From an uncultured Oscillospiraceae bacterium (GTDB lineage: Bacteria; Bacillota; Clostridia; Oscillospirales; Oscillospiraceae): a stretch of DNA of 64,000 nt. A program made the translations under genes and the position numbers. The notes under the pieces were generated by a model that saw only the letters and a program-made list of their open reading frames with translations, ran no database searches and was not told the DNA's origin. The DNA is taken from contig CAAEOT010000003.1 of NCBI GenBank assembly GCA_900757655.1, positions 11,695 through 75,694 of the forward strand, read 5' to 3'. This document shows positions 16,890-24,793 of the stretch, piece by piece (within the stretch, counting starts at the first letter, position 1; every line of letters starts with the position of its first letter).

Positions 16890-18194
16890 ATGATTGACAT
16901 TCGATTGATCCGCGAAAACCCCGATCTGGTTCGGGAAAACATCCGCAAAAAGTTTCAGGACGCCAAGCTCCCGCTCGTCGACGAAGTGATCGAGCTTGAC
17001 AAGGCCAACCGCGCCGCAATCAACGAGGCGTCGAACCTGCGCGCAGAGCGCAACGCCCTGTCGAAAAAGATCGGCATGCTCATGGGCCAGGCGAAAAAGG
17101 ACCCGTCCAAGCTGGAAGAGGCCGAGGCCGTCAAGGCGCAGGTCACCGCGCAGGCCGCGCGTCTGGCCGAGCTCGAAAAGCAGGAGGAAGAGCTCGAGGC
17201 GAAAATTCACAAGATCATGCTCACCATCCCGCAGATCATCGACCCCAGCGTGCCGCTCGGCCCGGACGATAGCTGCAATGTGGAAGTGCAGCGCTTTGGC
17301 GAGGCCGTCGTGCCGGATTTCCCGATCCCGTACCACACGGAGATCATGGAGCGCTTTGACGGCATCGATCTCGACGCCGCGCGCCGTGTCTCCGGCAACG
17401 GATTTTACTATCTCATGGGCGATATTGCCCGCCTGCACGAGGCAGTGCTGGCCTACGCGCGCGATTTCATGATCGGCAAGGGCTTTACTTACTGCATCCC
17501 GCCGTTCATGATCCACGGCAATGTGGTCGAGGGCGTCATGAGCCAAACGGACATGGACGCCATGATGTACAAGATCGAGGGTGAAGACCTCTACCTCATC
17601 GGCACGAGCGAGCACTCCATGATCGGCCGTTACATCGACCAGATCCTCACCGAGGATCAGCTACCGCAGACGATGACGTCCTATTCGCCCTGCTTCCGCA
17701 AGGAAAAGGGCGCGCACGGCATCGAGGAGCGCGGCGTGTACCGCATCCACCAGTTCGAAAAGCAGGAGATGATCGTCGTCTGCCACCCGGAGGAGAGCAT
17801 GGACTGGTACGAGAAGCTCTGGCGCTACTCCGTTGAGCTCTTCCGTAGCCTGGACATCCCGGTACGCCAGCTCGAGTGCTGCTCCGGTGACCTCGCCGAC
17901 CTGAAGGTCAAGTCCTGCGACATTGAGGCCTGGAGCCCGCGCCAGCAGAAATACTTTGAGGTGTGCTCCTGCTCGAACCTCGGCGATGCGCAGGCCCGCC
18001 GTCTGCACATCCGCATTAAGGGCAAGGACGGCAAGAATTATCTCGCCCACACACTCAATAACACCTGCGTCGCCCCACCGCGCATGCTCATCGCGCTCCT
18101 CGAGAACAATCTGCAGCCCGACGGCAGCGTCGTCATTCCCGAGGCGCTGCGCGCGTACATGGGCGGCACGGAAGTCCTCGTGCCCAAGCACTGA
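16890..18194 (+). CDS. serS: Serine-tRNA ligase
   Basis: 434 residues. The N-terminal coiled-coil arm (about residues 25-105) is charged and alanine-rich; the class II core contains 'FRKEKGAHGIEERGVYRIHQFEKQEM' (motif 2; divided here as FRKEKGAHG and RGVYRIHQFEKQE) and 'NNTCVAPPRMLIALLENN' (motif 3). It charges tRNA-Ser and the selenocysteine tRNA if present. A GTAGAGGAGA site lies upstream, 32 nt after parB. Confidence 0.97.
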   Translation: MIDIRLIRENPDLVRENIRKKFQDAKLPLVDEVIELDKANRAAINEASNLRAERNALSKKIGMLMGQAKKDPSKLEEAEAVKAQVTAQAARLAELEKQEEELEAKIHKIMLTIPQIIDPSVPLGPDDSCNVEVQRFGEAVVPDFPIPYHTEIMERFDGIDLDAARRVSGNGFYYLMGDIARLHEAVLAYARDFMIGKGFTYCIPPFMIHGNVVEGVMSQTDMDAMMYKIEGEDLYLIGTSEHSMIGRYIDQILTEDQLPQTMTSYSPCFRKEKGAHGIEERGVYRIHQFEKQEMIVVCHPEESMDWYEKLWRYSVELFRSLDIPVRQLECCSGDLADLKVKSCDIEAWSPRQQKYFEVCSCSNLGDAQARRLHIRIKGKDGKNYLAHTLNNTCVAPPRMLIALLENNLQPDGSVVIPEALRAYMGGTEVLVPKH

Positions 18195-18224
18195 AACTAC
18201 AGAAAAAACAGGGGAGTCTGTATC

Positions 18225-18674
18225 ATGAAAAAGCCCAGTTGGCTCGACGAATTCAAGGTTTTCATCTCGCGCGGCAACGTCATTGACCTGGCCGTCGGCG
18301 TCGTAGTCGGCGGCGCGTTCACGGCCATCGTCACCGCGCTCGTCAACGACATCATCAATCCGCTCATCTCGCTCATCATCGGCGGGCTGGACTTCTCCGG
18401 CGTGACCGTCGGCGTGTTCCCGATCGGCGATCTGATCATGTCCATCATCAACTTCCTGTGTATTTCATTCGTCGTGTTCTGGATGGTGAAGATCATCAAC
18501 CGCTTCAACCGCAAGAAAGAAAAAGAGCCCGAGCCGGAAGCCCCGGCCAAGCCCACCACGGATGAGCTGCTGGCAGACATCCTCGCCGAGCTCAAGCTGC
18601 AAAATGGCCGCGCCGAGGCAGTTGAGACACTGGACGTCTCAGAAAAGGAAGAATCTTCTGTTTCCGAGCGCTAA
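18225..18674 (+). CDS. mscL: Large-conductance mechanosensitive channel
   Basis: 149 residues. The N-terminal helix and TM1 ('MKKPSWLDEFKVFISRGNVIDLAVGVVVGGAF', shown here in parts MKKPSWLDEF and RGNVIDLAVGVVVG) are typical; TM2 lies at about residues 70-90, followed by a charged C-terminal bundle ('TTDELLADILAELK'). It opens under hypo-osmotic shock in the cytoplasmic membrane. The C-terminal tail is slightly longer than usual and acidic. Confidence 0.95.
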   Translation: MKKPSWLDEFKVFISRGNVIDLAVGVVVGGAFTAIVTALVNDIINPLISLIIGGLDFSGVTVGVFPIGDLIMSIINFLCISFVVFWMVKIINRFNRKKEKEPEPEAPAKPTTDELLADILAELKLQNGRAEAVETLDVSEKEESSVSER

Positions 18675-18682
18675 AATAACAC

Positions 18683-18722
18683 TTGACAACCCAAGGCTCA
18701 TATGTTATAGTATATGAGCCTT
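18683..18722 (+). promoter_or_regulatory. Promoter of the initiator tRNA with a palindrome over the -10 box
   Basis: TTGACA (18683-18688), 17-nt spacer, TATAGT (18706-18711). A perfect 11-bp inverted repeat, AAGGCTCATAT and its complement with an 8-nt gap, spans 18693-18722 and is centred on the -10 box. This resembles a repressor operator. Confidence 0.75.
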
Positions 18723-18740
18723 GAGGGGTCAAGTTCATAT

Positions 18741-18817
<77 letters not shown>

Positions 18818-18825
18818 TTATTTCC

Positions 18826-18871
18826 AACAACGTGTTCAATGTGCTTTGTATATTGAACACGTTGTTCTTTT
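18826..18871 (+). terminator. Terminator of the initiator tRNA
   Basis: A 14-bp perfect stem (AACAACGTGTTCAA and complement) followed by CTTTTT, nine nt after the tRNA. Confidence 0.9.
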
Positions 18872-18879
18872 TATCTCCG

Positions 18880-19196
18880 GAAACGTCAATTCGCTTCACA
18901 AGCAGCTTTACGGCCTTTTCAGCCGGATTGTTTTTCAAGGCATATTCGACCCCCAGCGCACGCAGCAGACCGAGCCGCGCCACGCCGTTTCCGGCGGCAA
19001 TGCGGTGCAGATAGTCCACGCTGCCGTCGAGAATCTCCAGCGACTGGCGCACCTGCTTGAGAAACACCTCGCCGAACTGCGTCAGCTCCACGTTGCGCCC
19101 GTTCTTTTCAAACAGCGGCACGCCGAGCTCCTGCTCCAGCTGCACGATGGCGTGGCTCAAGCTCGGCTGCGATATTCTGACCGCGGCCGATAGCAA
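18880..19196 (-). pseudogene. LysR-family regulator remnant
   Basis: The minus strand encodes a piece of a LysR helix-turn-helix ('RISQPSLSHAIVQLEQELGVPLFEKNGRNVELTQFGEVFL', here cited by RISQPSLSHA and ELGVPLFEKNGRNVELT) plus the start of the linker ('GNGVARLGLLRALGVEYAL'). About 20 residues that should precede 'RISQPSLSHA' are lost. The effector-binding domain (about 200 residues) is missing, and the frame runs into the tRNA terminator. No credible start codon or ribosome-binding site is present. I read it as a decayed gene between the tRNA and the TetR gene; 19197-19333 holds nothing recognisable. Confidence 0.75.
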
Positions 19197-19333
19197 GGAG
19201 CTCTTTCCCTAAAACAAAGCATACGTAGCACAAGGCTGCCAAGTGCCCTCGCAGAGCTTCTTTGGCGCGCTGCAATGTGCCGCTCAGGCTGCTGAACAGC
19301 ACATTTTTATTTTCTGTGCGTTCTGTTAAGGGC

Positions 19334-19390
19334 TTGACATTCCCTGCTTTTCGCGGTACACTGTTCCTGTCAGTGTAACTGACAGGAACA
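19334..19390 (+). promoter_or_regulatory. tetR promoter with a 29-bp palindromic operator
   Basis: TTGACA (19334-19339), 17-nt spacer, TACACT (19357-19362). A perfect inverted repeat with arm TGTTCCTGTCAGT and 3-nt centre occupies 19362-19390, covering the start of transcription. It is placed for autorepression by the following TetR protein. Confidence 0.85.
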
Positions 19391-19406
19391 GAGGAGGCGA
19401 ACGCAC

Positions 19407-20039
19407 TTGCCGCACGAGGAGCAGAGAGAAAAGAATATCCGGCTGGTCACGGAGGTCGCGCTGGACTGTTTTCTGGCCAACGGGATCGAAAAGACCAAGG
19501 TCGCGGACATCGCGCTGCGCTCCGGGCTCACCGAGCGGTCGGTCTTTCGCTACTTTGAGACCAAGGCCGATCTGGTCCTGGCCGCGTCCCTGCTCTACTG
19601 GAAGCGCATCCTCGAGCGCATCGACCGGATGTCCCACACCGTGGCCGACGGCGGCACGACCGGCCTGCAGGACGCGGAAAACGTCCTCGTCTGCTATTCT
19701 CAGCTCTACCGCCTCGACCCGAACGGCATGCGCTTCACGCTCGACGCGGAGTTGACGCTGCATGCCGCGGGCAGACTCCACGAGATCAAAAACCAGCCGC
19801 CCGAGCCGTTTGAGACCTCCGGCGGCCCGATGGCCAAGGCGATCCGCAAGGGACTTGCCGACGGCTCGATCAGCCCGGAGGTCGACGTGCGGGAGATCTA
19901 CTACAACTCCTACGACGCGATCCTCGGCATCATGCAGCGCCTGTCTATCGGCGGCTCGCCGAGCGCGAGCGCGCTTGATTATGACAGCCGGATGCGCCAC
20001 CTGAGCCAGATGTTCGTGCGCGCACTCAGTGGCAAATAA
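19407..20039 (+). CDS. TetR/AcrR-family regulator, probable repressor of cassette 2
   Basis: 210 residues starting at TTG with a GAGGAGG site. The N-terminal helix-turn-helix is visible at residues 14-58 ('ALDCFLANGIEKTKVADIAL', then 'SGLTERSVFRYFETKADLV'). The C-terminal ligand domain is not assignable. Its 29-bp operator covers its own start site, and a half-length copy of the operator core lies at 20090-20106 before cassette 2. It thus likely controls itself and the dehydratase-like genes in response to an unknown ligand. Confidence 0.88.
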   Translation: MPHEEQREKNIRLVTEVALDCFLANGIEKTKVADIALRSGLTERSVFRYFETKADLVLAASLLYWKRILERIDRMSHTVADGGTTGLQDAENVLVCYSQLYRLDPNGMRFTLDAELTLHAAGRLHEIKNQPPEPFETSGGPMAKAIRKGLADGSISPEVDVREIYYNSYDAILGIMQRLSIGGSPSASALDYDSRMRHLSQMFVRALSGK

Positions 20040-20089
20040 CCACATACACAGCAGATCCCGAGCGATCGGGATTTGTGTATACCCGATTA

Positions 20090-20106
20090 TGTCAGTTTGG
20101 CTGACA
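20090..20106. promoter_or_regulatory. Second TetR operator, before cassette 2
   Basis: TGTCAGT-ttg-GCTGACA matches the core TGTCAGT-gta-ACTGACA of the operator at 19362-19390, with the same 3-nt centre and one changed arm base. No clear promoter is seen between tetR and cassette 2. Confidence 0.75.
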
Positions 20107-20150
20107 CAAGCGGAGAAGGAAGACAGATATCAAAAGAAAGAAGGGCCGCA

Positions 20151-21356
20151 ATGAAGGAACTGAAGCATTTGATGTACTTTGAGCGCCTGCTGGACGACGC
20201 GCACAACGAACTTGTCCGCCAGGCCGAGGCAGAAGGAGATCTGGCGATCGGCTATACCTGCTTTCACGCACCAGAGGTACTGCTGAATCTGGGCAGTTGC
20301 TTCTCAGTGCGTCTGCGCGCGCCGCACACCACGTCCATGGAGCTGGCCACCTATTACATGGCCAACAACAGCTGCGAGTTTTCCCGCGCGATCCTCGAGC
20401 GCGCGCTCGAGGGCAACTACGGCTTCCTGCACGCCATGGCGGGCGTCGACGTGTGCGAGGCCAACAACCGCGCCATCGAGAACATGGAGATCATGCACAC
20501 GCAGGGGGCGGACAAGGACAAATTCTTCTACTGCAACCTCGACATCCCGTATTCCGACGATGAGGACTGCGTCGAGCACATCTGTGAGCAGGTCTCACGC
20601 AAGATCCTCAAGCCCATGCGCGAAAACTACGGCGTCGATACCTCGGACGCTGCCATCCGCACTGCGGTCAGCGAGCACAACGAGGTCTGCCGCATCCTCA
20701 CCGAGATCGGCGAGACGCGCAAGCTCGACACCCCGCCCATCACCGGCTATGAGTACGCCGTTTTGGTTTTGGTCAGCTACACCTGCCCCAAGAGACTCAT
20801 CCTCCCCTACCTGCACGAGACGCTTGAGGAGATAAAAAGCCGCAAGACCGACACCGAGAAGGACTACCGCGTCCGCGTCGCCGTCGTCGGCTCCGAGATC
20901 GACGACCCGGACCTGATCCGGCTCATCGAGAGCTGCGGCGCGCTGGTGGTCGCTGACCGTTACTGCTACGGCAGCTTCCCCGGCCGTCAGGAGATCGTGC
21001 TTACGGACGGCGAGGATGCACTCACGCAGGTGTGCCGCTGGTACCTGCAGCACACCGAGTGCCCGCGCCAGAGTGCGCTGCACCGCGTCCAGTACCGCAA
21101 TGACCACGTTGCCCAGCTCGTGCACGACTTCAAGGCCGACGGCGCGATCTACGAACAGATGAAGTTCTGCACCTACTGGTCGTATGAGCGTGTGATCGCA
21201 AACCAAATCATGCCGCGCGATTACGGCATCCACATCCTCTCCATCGACCGCCCCTACATCGCGGGGCAGAGCGGCCAGCTGCGCACGCGCGTGCAGGCCT
21301 TTGTGGAGAGTCTGGAAATGAAGCAGCTGCGCTCAGCGCGAAAGGAGGACAACTGA
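20151..21356 (+). CDS. 2-hydroxyacyl-CoA dehydratase-like protein, subunit A of cassette 2
   Basis: 401 residues from MKELKHLMYFERLLDDAHNE, paralogue of the proteins at 4631 and 26436. I chose this ATG (AAGAAGGG upstream) over an in-frame ATG 26 codons earlier because it aligns with the other two starts. Conserved family segments include 'CFHAPEVLL', 'ADRYCYGSFPGR', 'TECPR', 'MKFCTYW' and the C-terminal 'GQLRTRVQAFVESLEMK'. It is expected to bind an Fe-S cluster and act on an acyl-CoA. Subunit B starts just 1 nt after its stop codon. Controlled with tetR by the matching operators. Confidence 0.85.
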   Translation: MKELKHLMYFERLLDDAHNELVRQAEAEGDLAIGYTCFHAPEVLLNLGSCFSVRLRAPHTTSMELATYYMANNSCEFSRAILERALEGNYGFLHAMAGVDVCEANNRAIENMEIMHTQGADKDKFFYCNLDIPYSDDEDCVEHICEQVSRKILKPMRENYGVDTSDAAIRTAVSEHNEVCRILTEIGETRKLDTPPITGYEYAVLVLVSYTCPKRLILPYLHETLEEIKSRKTDTEKDYRVRVAVVGSEIDDPDLIRLIESCGALVVADRYCYGSFPGRQEIVLTDGEDALTQVCRWYLQHTECPRQSALHRVQYRNDHVAQLVHDFKADGAIYEQMKFCTYWSYERVIANQIMPRDYGIHILSIDRPYIAGQSGQLRTRVQAFVESLEMKQLRSARKEDN

Positions 21357-21357
21357 C

Positions 21358-22926
21358 ATGGCCTACAACCCCAAAACCGGCAAGGGCCTCGGCCGCTTCT
21401 ATTCCGCCGAGCACCGCGCCTTCCGCGCCCGCGAATGGCGCGGCTTCCGAGACACCTTTTATGATTTCTTCCGCTGGCTGTATCTCTACGGCTTCATGGC
21501 CGCAAAGCTTGGCTGCCACCCGATCCTGATGGTCAAGGCCATGCTGCGCTACCGCTGGATGGTGTCCTATCTCACCGCAGCGCACATGGTCGACCGCCAC
21601 ACCATGGGGCTGCGCGGCAAGGAGCTGCGCTATGCACACAACCAGTTTTTCTCCGTGCTGCATAACTCCGTCCTCGGCGTGCGTGACATCATCATACGCG
21701 ACAAGAACCTGCGCCCCAACAGCAAGCACGCGGCGAAGCTGCGCGAAAACACCGTCATGTTCGATGAGATGACCCCGCACCTGATCATGATGGGGTTCCC
21801 CACCGTGAAGTGGATCGACATCGCCATGTTCGCCATCGGTCTGCCGTCGGAGGTCGACCAGAACGCCAGCATGTTCTACATCGACGCCATGGAGCACCTC
21901 GGTCTGCCGGCGGACGTTTGCCCCGAACCCGCCGCCGAGAGCGGCTGCGCCGTGGTGGACGACTATCCGCGCGTCGGCAAGTGCTACTTCACCGGCACGA
22001 TGCCGTGCGACGGCGCGATCTCGCAGACGAACATCCTCACGCGGCACTTCAAGGAGCTTCCCTCGTTCCAGATCACGCCGCCGCAGCGTGTCAACGAACC
22101 GGAGGTGCAGACCTATGCGGTCAAGAACCTGAAAAAGGGCATCGAATTTCTCGAGCAGCAGTTCGGCGTCAAATGGGACTGGGACGCCTTCTGGAAAAAC
22201 GCCGAAATGTACAACGAGAGCTCGCGCTGTATGGTCGAGAAGTGGGACGTCAACTGCACCGAGCACCCACAGGTCTGCGGTGCGGCGCTGGCACTGCAGC
22301 GCGAATATGAGTTCATGGCGGCAGCCTGCATGGACAAGTTCATGCTCAAGACGGACCGCCGCGTCACGAAGATGATGCTCAAGGGCTACGAGCAGGACAA
22401 GGCGGCCAACGCGCCCCAGCCGAAATACCGCTGCCTCGTCTGGGCATGCCCCGCGCACTATTACACCAACTTTACCTACTGGACGCAGCACTGCTGGGGT
22501 GTCACCTGCGTCAACGACATGGAGGCCATGCTCAGCTACCAGCCCATCACCATCGGCGACAAGGAGCAGGCGCTGGCCGATCTCGTGCGCTGCTATGAGA
22601 AGATGATGATGCGCTCGCACACCAACGGCGGCTATGTCAACCTGCTCGACGAGTGCTGGAAGATGTGCGAGAAGTTCCACACGAACATCGTCATCATGTA
22701 CGACCACGTATCGTGCAAGAACGTCGGCGGTCTGCACGGCCTGTTTGAGGATCAGGCGCGCGAGCGCGGCATCCATCTCATCTGGATCCCGCACGACGTC
22801 ATGGATCCGCGCACGGTCTCGCGCCGCGAGATGCGCGAGGCATTCAGCCAGTATATGGTCACGGTGCTCAACGAGAAGCCGCTTGACCCCACTCTATTGG
22901 ATTACGAAGACGCACTCAGCTGGTAA
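21358..22926 (+). CDS. 2-hydroxyacyl-CoA dehydratase-like protein, subunit B of cassette 2
   Basis: 522 residues. The N-terminal block has 'REWRGFRDTFYDFFRWLYLYG', cited here as REWRGFRDTFYDF, homologous to the other B subunits. The four invariant cysteines appear in 'ADVC', 'MPCD', 'HCWG' and 'VSCK'. The C-terminus 'EKPLDPTLLDYEDALSW' ends in tryptophan like its paralogues. The AAAGGAGG site sits inside the end of subunit A. Reaction and substrate unknown; the neighbouring sstT suggests an amino-acid-derived acid, which is inference. Confidence 0.82.
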   Translation: MAYNPKTGKGLGRFYSAEHRAFRAREWRGFRDTFYDFFRWLYLYGFMAAKLGCHPILMVKAMLRYRWMVSYLTAAHMVDRHTMGLRGKELRYAHNQFFSVLHNSVLGVRDIIIRDKNLRPNSKHAAKLRENTVMFDEMTPHLIMMGFPTVKWIDIAMFAIGLPSEVDQNASMFYIDAMEHLGLPADVCPEPAAESGCAVVDDYPRVGKCYFTGTMPCDGAISQTNILTRHFKELPSFQITPPQRVNEPEVQTYAVKNLKKGIEFLEQQFGVKWDWDAFWKNAEMYNESSRCMVEKWDVNCTEHPQVCGAALALQREYEFMAAACMDKFMLKTDRRVTKMMLKGYEQDKAANAPQPKYRCLVWACPAHYYTNFTYWTQHCWGVTCVNDMEAMLSYQPITIGDKEQALADLVRCYEKMMMRSHTNGGYVNLLDECWKMCEKFHTNIVIMYDHVSCKNVGGLHGLFEDQARERGIHLIWIPHDVMDPRTVSRREMREAFSQYMVTVLNEKPLDPTLLDYEDALSW

Positions 22927-22938
22927 GGAGGAACGAAT

Positions 22939-23094
22939 ATGGCCTGGTATTGGATCGTGCTCATCGTGCTCGCCGCACTCTTTGGTCTGCTGTTTCTGGC
23001 ATACATGACCAACGCGGACATGAAGCTCATCGAAAAGATCTACAACGCGCTCATCGCATACCACGACGACAAGGACGTCGAGGAGCAGATCTGA
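22939..23094 (+). CDS. 51-aa single-pass membrane peptide of cassette 2 (N-A-D-M-K-L motif)
   Basis: Starts MAWYWIVLIVLAALFGLLFL (one membrane helix, residues 4-22), then TNADMKLIEK and an acidic tail ending EEQI. AAGGAGG precedes the ATG, 12 nt after subunit B. It corresponds to the peptides at 7472 and 29226 by position, size, topology and the N-x-D-M-K-L motif, though the helix sequence itself is not conserved. Likely a membrane anchor or partner of the enzyme pair. Confidence 0.8.
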   Translation: MAWYWIVLIVLAALFGLLFLAYMTNADMKLIEKIYNALIAYHDDKDVEEQI

Positions 23095-23130
23095 CGCGCG
23101 CATCGGGGGGACACCCCCAAAGCAACAACA

Positions 23131-23163
23131 AGTCGGGGCGGTCAATGACCGCCCCGACTTTTG
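23131..23163 (+). terminator. Terminator of cassette 2
   Basis: A 14-bp perfect stem (AGTCGGGGCGGTCA and complement, 1-nt centre, so the real loop is opened) followed by TTTT. Confidence 0.88.
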
Positions 23164-23222
23164 CGTCTGCGCATTCTCCCGCAAAATCCGGATACAGAGC
23201 AGCATTCCGGTCGGCTTCCCTG

Positions 23223-23251
23223 TTGACATTGTGTTCACATCTTGTTACACT
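23223..23251 (+). promoter_or_regulatory. sstT promoter
   Basis: TTGACA (23223-23228), 17-nt spacer, TACACT (23246-23251), leaving a leader of about 45 nt. Confidence 0.8.
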
Positions 23252-23302
23252 GTCTCTTGCGCCTTTTCACGCAAAACGAACAGAAAAAAGGAAGAAAAAA
23301 GA

Positions 23303-24532
23303 ATGAAACTTGTCAAAGCGTACAACAGCGTCAGCCTTGTGCTGCGCATTGTCATCGGCATGGTCATCGGCGCGGCGCTCGCCCTGCTGATTCCCAACGC
23401 CGCCGTGACCGCGCCCGGCATCGGCATCCTTGGCACCCTGTTTGTCGGTGCCCTGAAGGCCATCGCCCCGCTACTGGTCTTTGTCCTCATCATCAGCGCC
23501 CTTGCCCAGTCCAAGGAGAAGCTGGGCAAGCAGTTCGGCACCGTCATCATGCTGTACCTTGTCTCCACGTTCCTGGCGGCTGTCATCGCCGTGATCGCGA
23601 GCTACCTGTTCCCCGTGACCATCACGCTGACCGAAGCCGCCTCCGACAGCGCGCCCGAGAGCTTCGCCGCTATCTTCACCGGCCTGCTCAACAACATTGT
23701 CTCCAACCCCATCGGCTCAATCGTCTCGGCCAACTATCTCGGCGTTCTGTTCTGGGCTATCGTGCTCGGCTTCGCGTTCAAGGGCGCGTCCGACACGACC
23801 AAGAAGTTCCTCGCCGACGCCTCCGAGGCCGTCACCAAGGCAGTGCGCTTCGTCATCAACCTCGCCCCGTTCGGCATCCTGGGTCTCGTGTTCTCCGCCG
23901 TGTCCACCAGCGGCCTTGCCATCTTTACCGAGTACGGCAAGCTCCTGCTCATCCTCGTCGGCTGCATGCTCTTTGCCGCCCTCGTCGTCAACCCCATCAT
24001 GACGTTCATCGTCATCCGCAAAAACCCCTATCCGCTGGTGTTCAAGTGCCTGAAGGAGAGCGGCGTCACTGCATTCTTCACCCGCTCCTCCGCCGCGAAC
24101 ATCCCCGTAAACATGTCCCTGTGCGAGAGCCTCGGCCTGGATAAGGAGTTCTACTCCGTGTCCATCCCCCTCGGCGCGACCATCAATATGGCAGGCGCGG
24201 CCGTCACGATCACCGTCATGACGCTCGCCGCGGTGCACACCCTCGGCATCAGTGTCCAGCTGCCCGTTGCGATCATCCTGTCCGTCATGGCAGCGCTCGG
24301 CGCGTGCGGCGCGTCCGGCGTCGCGGGCGGCTCTCTGCTGCTCATCCCCATGGCCTGCTCCCTGTTCGGTATCTCCAACGATGTTGCCATGCAGGTCGTC
24401 GGCGTCGGCTTCATCATCGGCGTCATTCAGGACTCCGTTGAGACCGCCATCAACTCCTCGTCCGACGCGCTGTTCACCGCCGTTGCGGAGTTCAAGCAGT
24501 GGCGCAAAACCGGCAAGGAGATCAAGTTCTGA
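23303..24532 (+). CDS. sstT: Sodium:serine/threonine symporter SstT
   Basis: 409 residues of the dicarboxylate/amino acid:cation symporter family. The core motif 'FFTRSSAANIPVNM' followed by 'VSIPLGATINMAGAAVTITV' is very close to Escherichia coli SstT as I remember it. Helical hairpins and 8 membrane spans are expected. It imports serine and threonine with sodium. Start chosen at MKLVKAYNSV, after AAGGAAG; the longer in-frame start overlaps the promoter. Independent promoter and terminator, between cassettes 2 and 3. Confidence 0.92.
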   Translation: MKLVKAYNSVSLVLRIVIGMVIGAALALLIPNAAVTAPGIGILGTLFVGALKAIAPLLVFVLIISALAQSKEKLGKQFGTVIMLYLVSTFLAAVIAVIASYLFPVTITLTEAASDSAPESFAAIFTGLLNNIVSNPIGSIVSANYLGVLFWAIVLGFAFKGASDTTKKFLADASEAVTKAVRFVINLAPFGILGLVFSAVSTSGLAIFTEYGKLLLILVGCMLFAALVVNPIMTFIVIRKNPYPLVFKCLKESGVTAFFTRSSAANIPVNMSLCESLGLDKEFYSVSIPLGATINMAGAAVTITVMTLAAVHTLGISVQLPVAIILSVMAALGACGASGVAGGSLLLIPMACSLFGISNDVAMQVVGVGFIIGVIQDSVETAINSSSDALFTAVAEFKQWRKTGKEIKF

Positions 24533-24552
24533 GCCGGTCACTGAAATCGTTA

Positions 24553-24590
24553 CAGCGCCTCACGGCCTTTCCCATGAGGCGCTGCTTTTT
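24553..24590 (+). terminator. Terminator of sstT
   Basis: Stem CAGCGCCTCA with its complement, 12-nt loop, followed by CTTTTT. Confidence 0.88.
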
Positions 24591-24653
24591 CTGCCGCATT
24601 CGTCAAATCCACAAGAAACCCTGCCGGATTTTATGAAAGATCCGGCGAGTTTC

Positions 24654-24682
24654 TTGACTTTCCTGCTGCAATGCTTTAAAAT
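24654..24682 (+). promoter_or_regulatory. Promoter of the NSS transporter gene
   Basis: TTGACT (24654-24659), 17-nt spacer, TAAAAT (24677-24682). Leader of about 100 nt. Confidence 0.8.
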
Positions 24683-24738
24683 GAAGCCGCTGTATTTGGG
24701 CAAAGCATCCATCGCAGCAAAAATGAGAAACAGACCCG

Positions 24739-24772
24739 ACATCTGCGCGGCGCGCGCCGCACAGATGTTTTT
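24739..24772 (+). terminator. Attenuator-like hairpin in the NSS transporter leader
   Basis: A 15-bp stem (ACATCTGCGCGGCGC against GCGCCGCACAGATGT, one mismatch) followed by TTTTT. It is placed between the promoter and the ribosome-binding site, so it should stop most transcripts unless something prevents folding. I recognise no known riboswitch in the preceding 50 nt. Confidence 0.65.
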
Positions 24773-24793
24773 CACGTCTGGATGGGAGAACGC

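Noticed and set aside
19108..19302. 64-aa minus-strand frame in the LysR remnant region
   Set aside because: No ribosome-binding site and no similarity I recognise; it overlaps the remnant in another frame.
24664..24719. Inverted repeat TGCTGC-ATGCTTT ... AAAGCAT-GCAGCA over the NSS promoter
   Set aside because: The loop is long and interrupted, and it overlaps the -10 box, so an RNA structure is not possible from that start; left unassigned.
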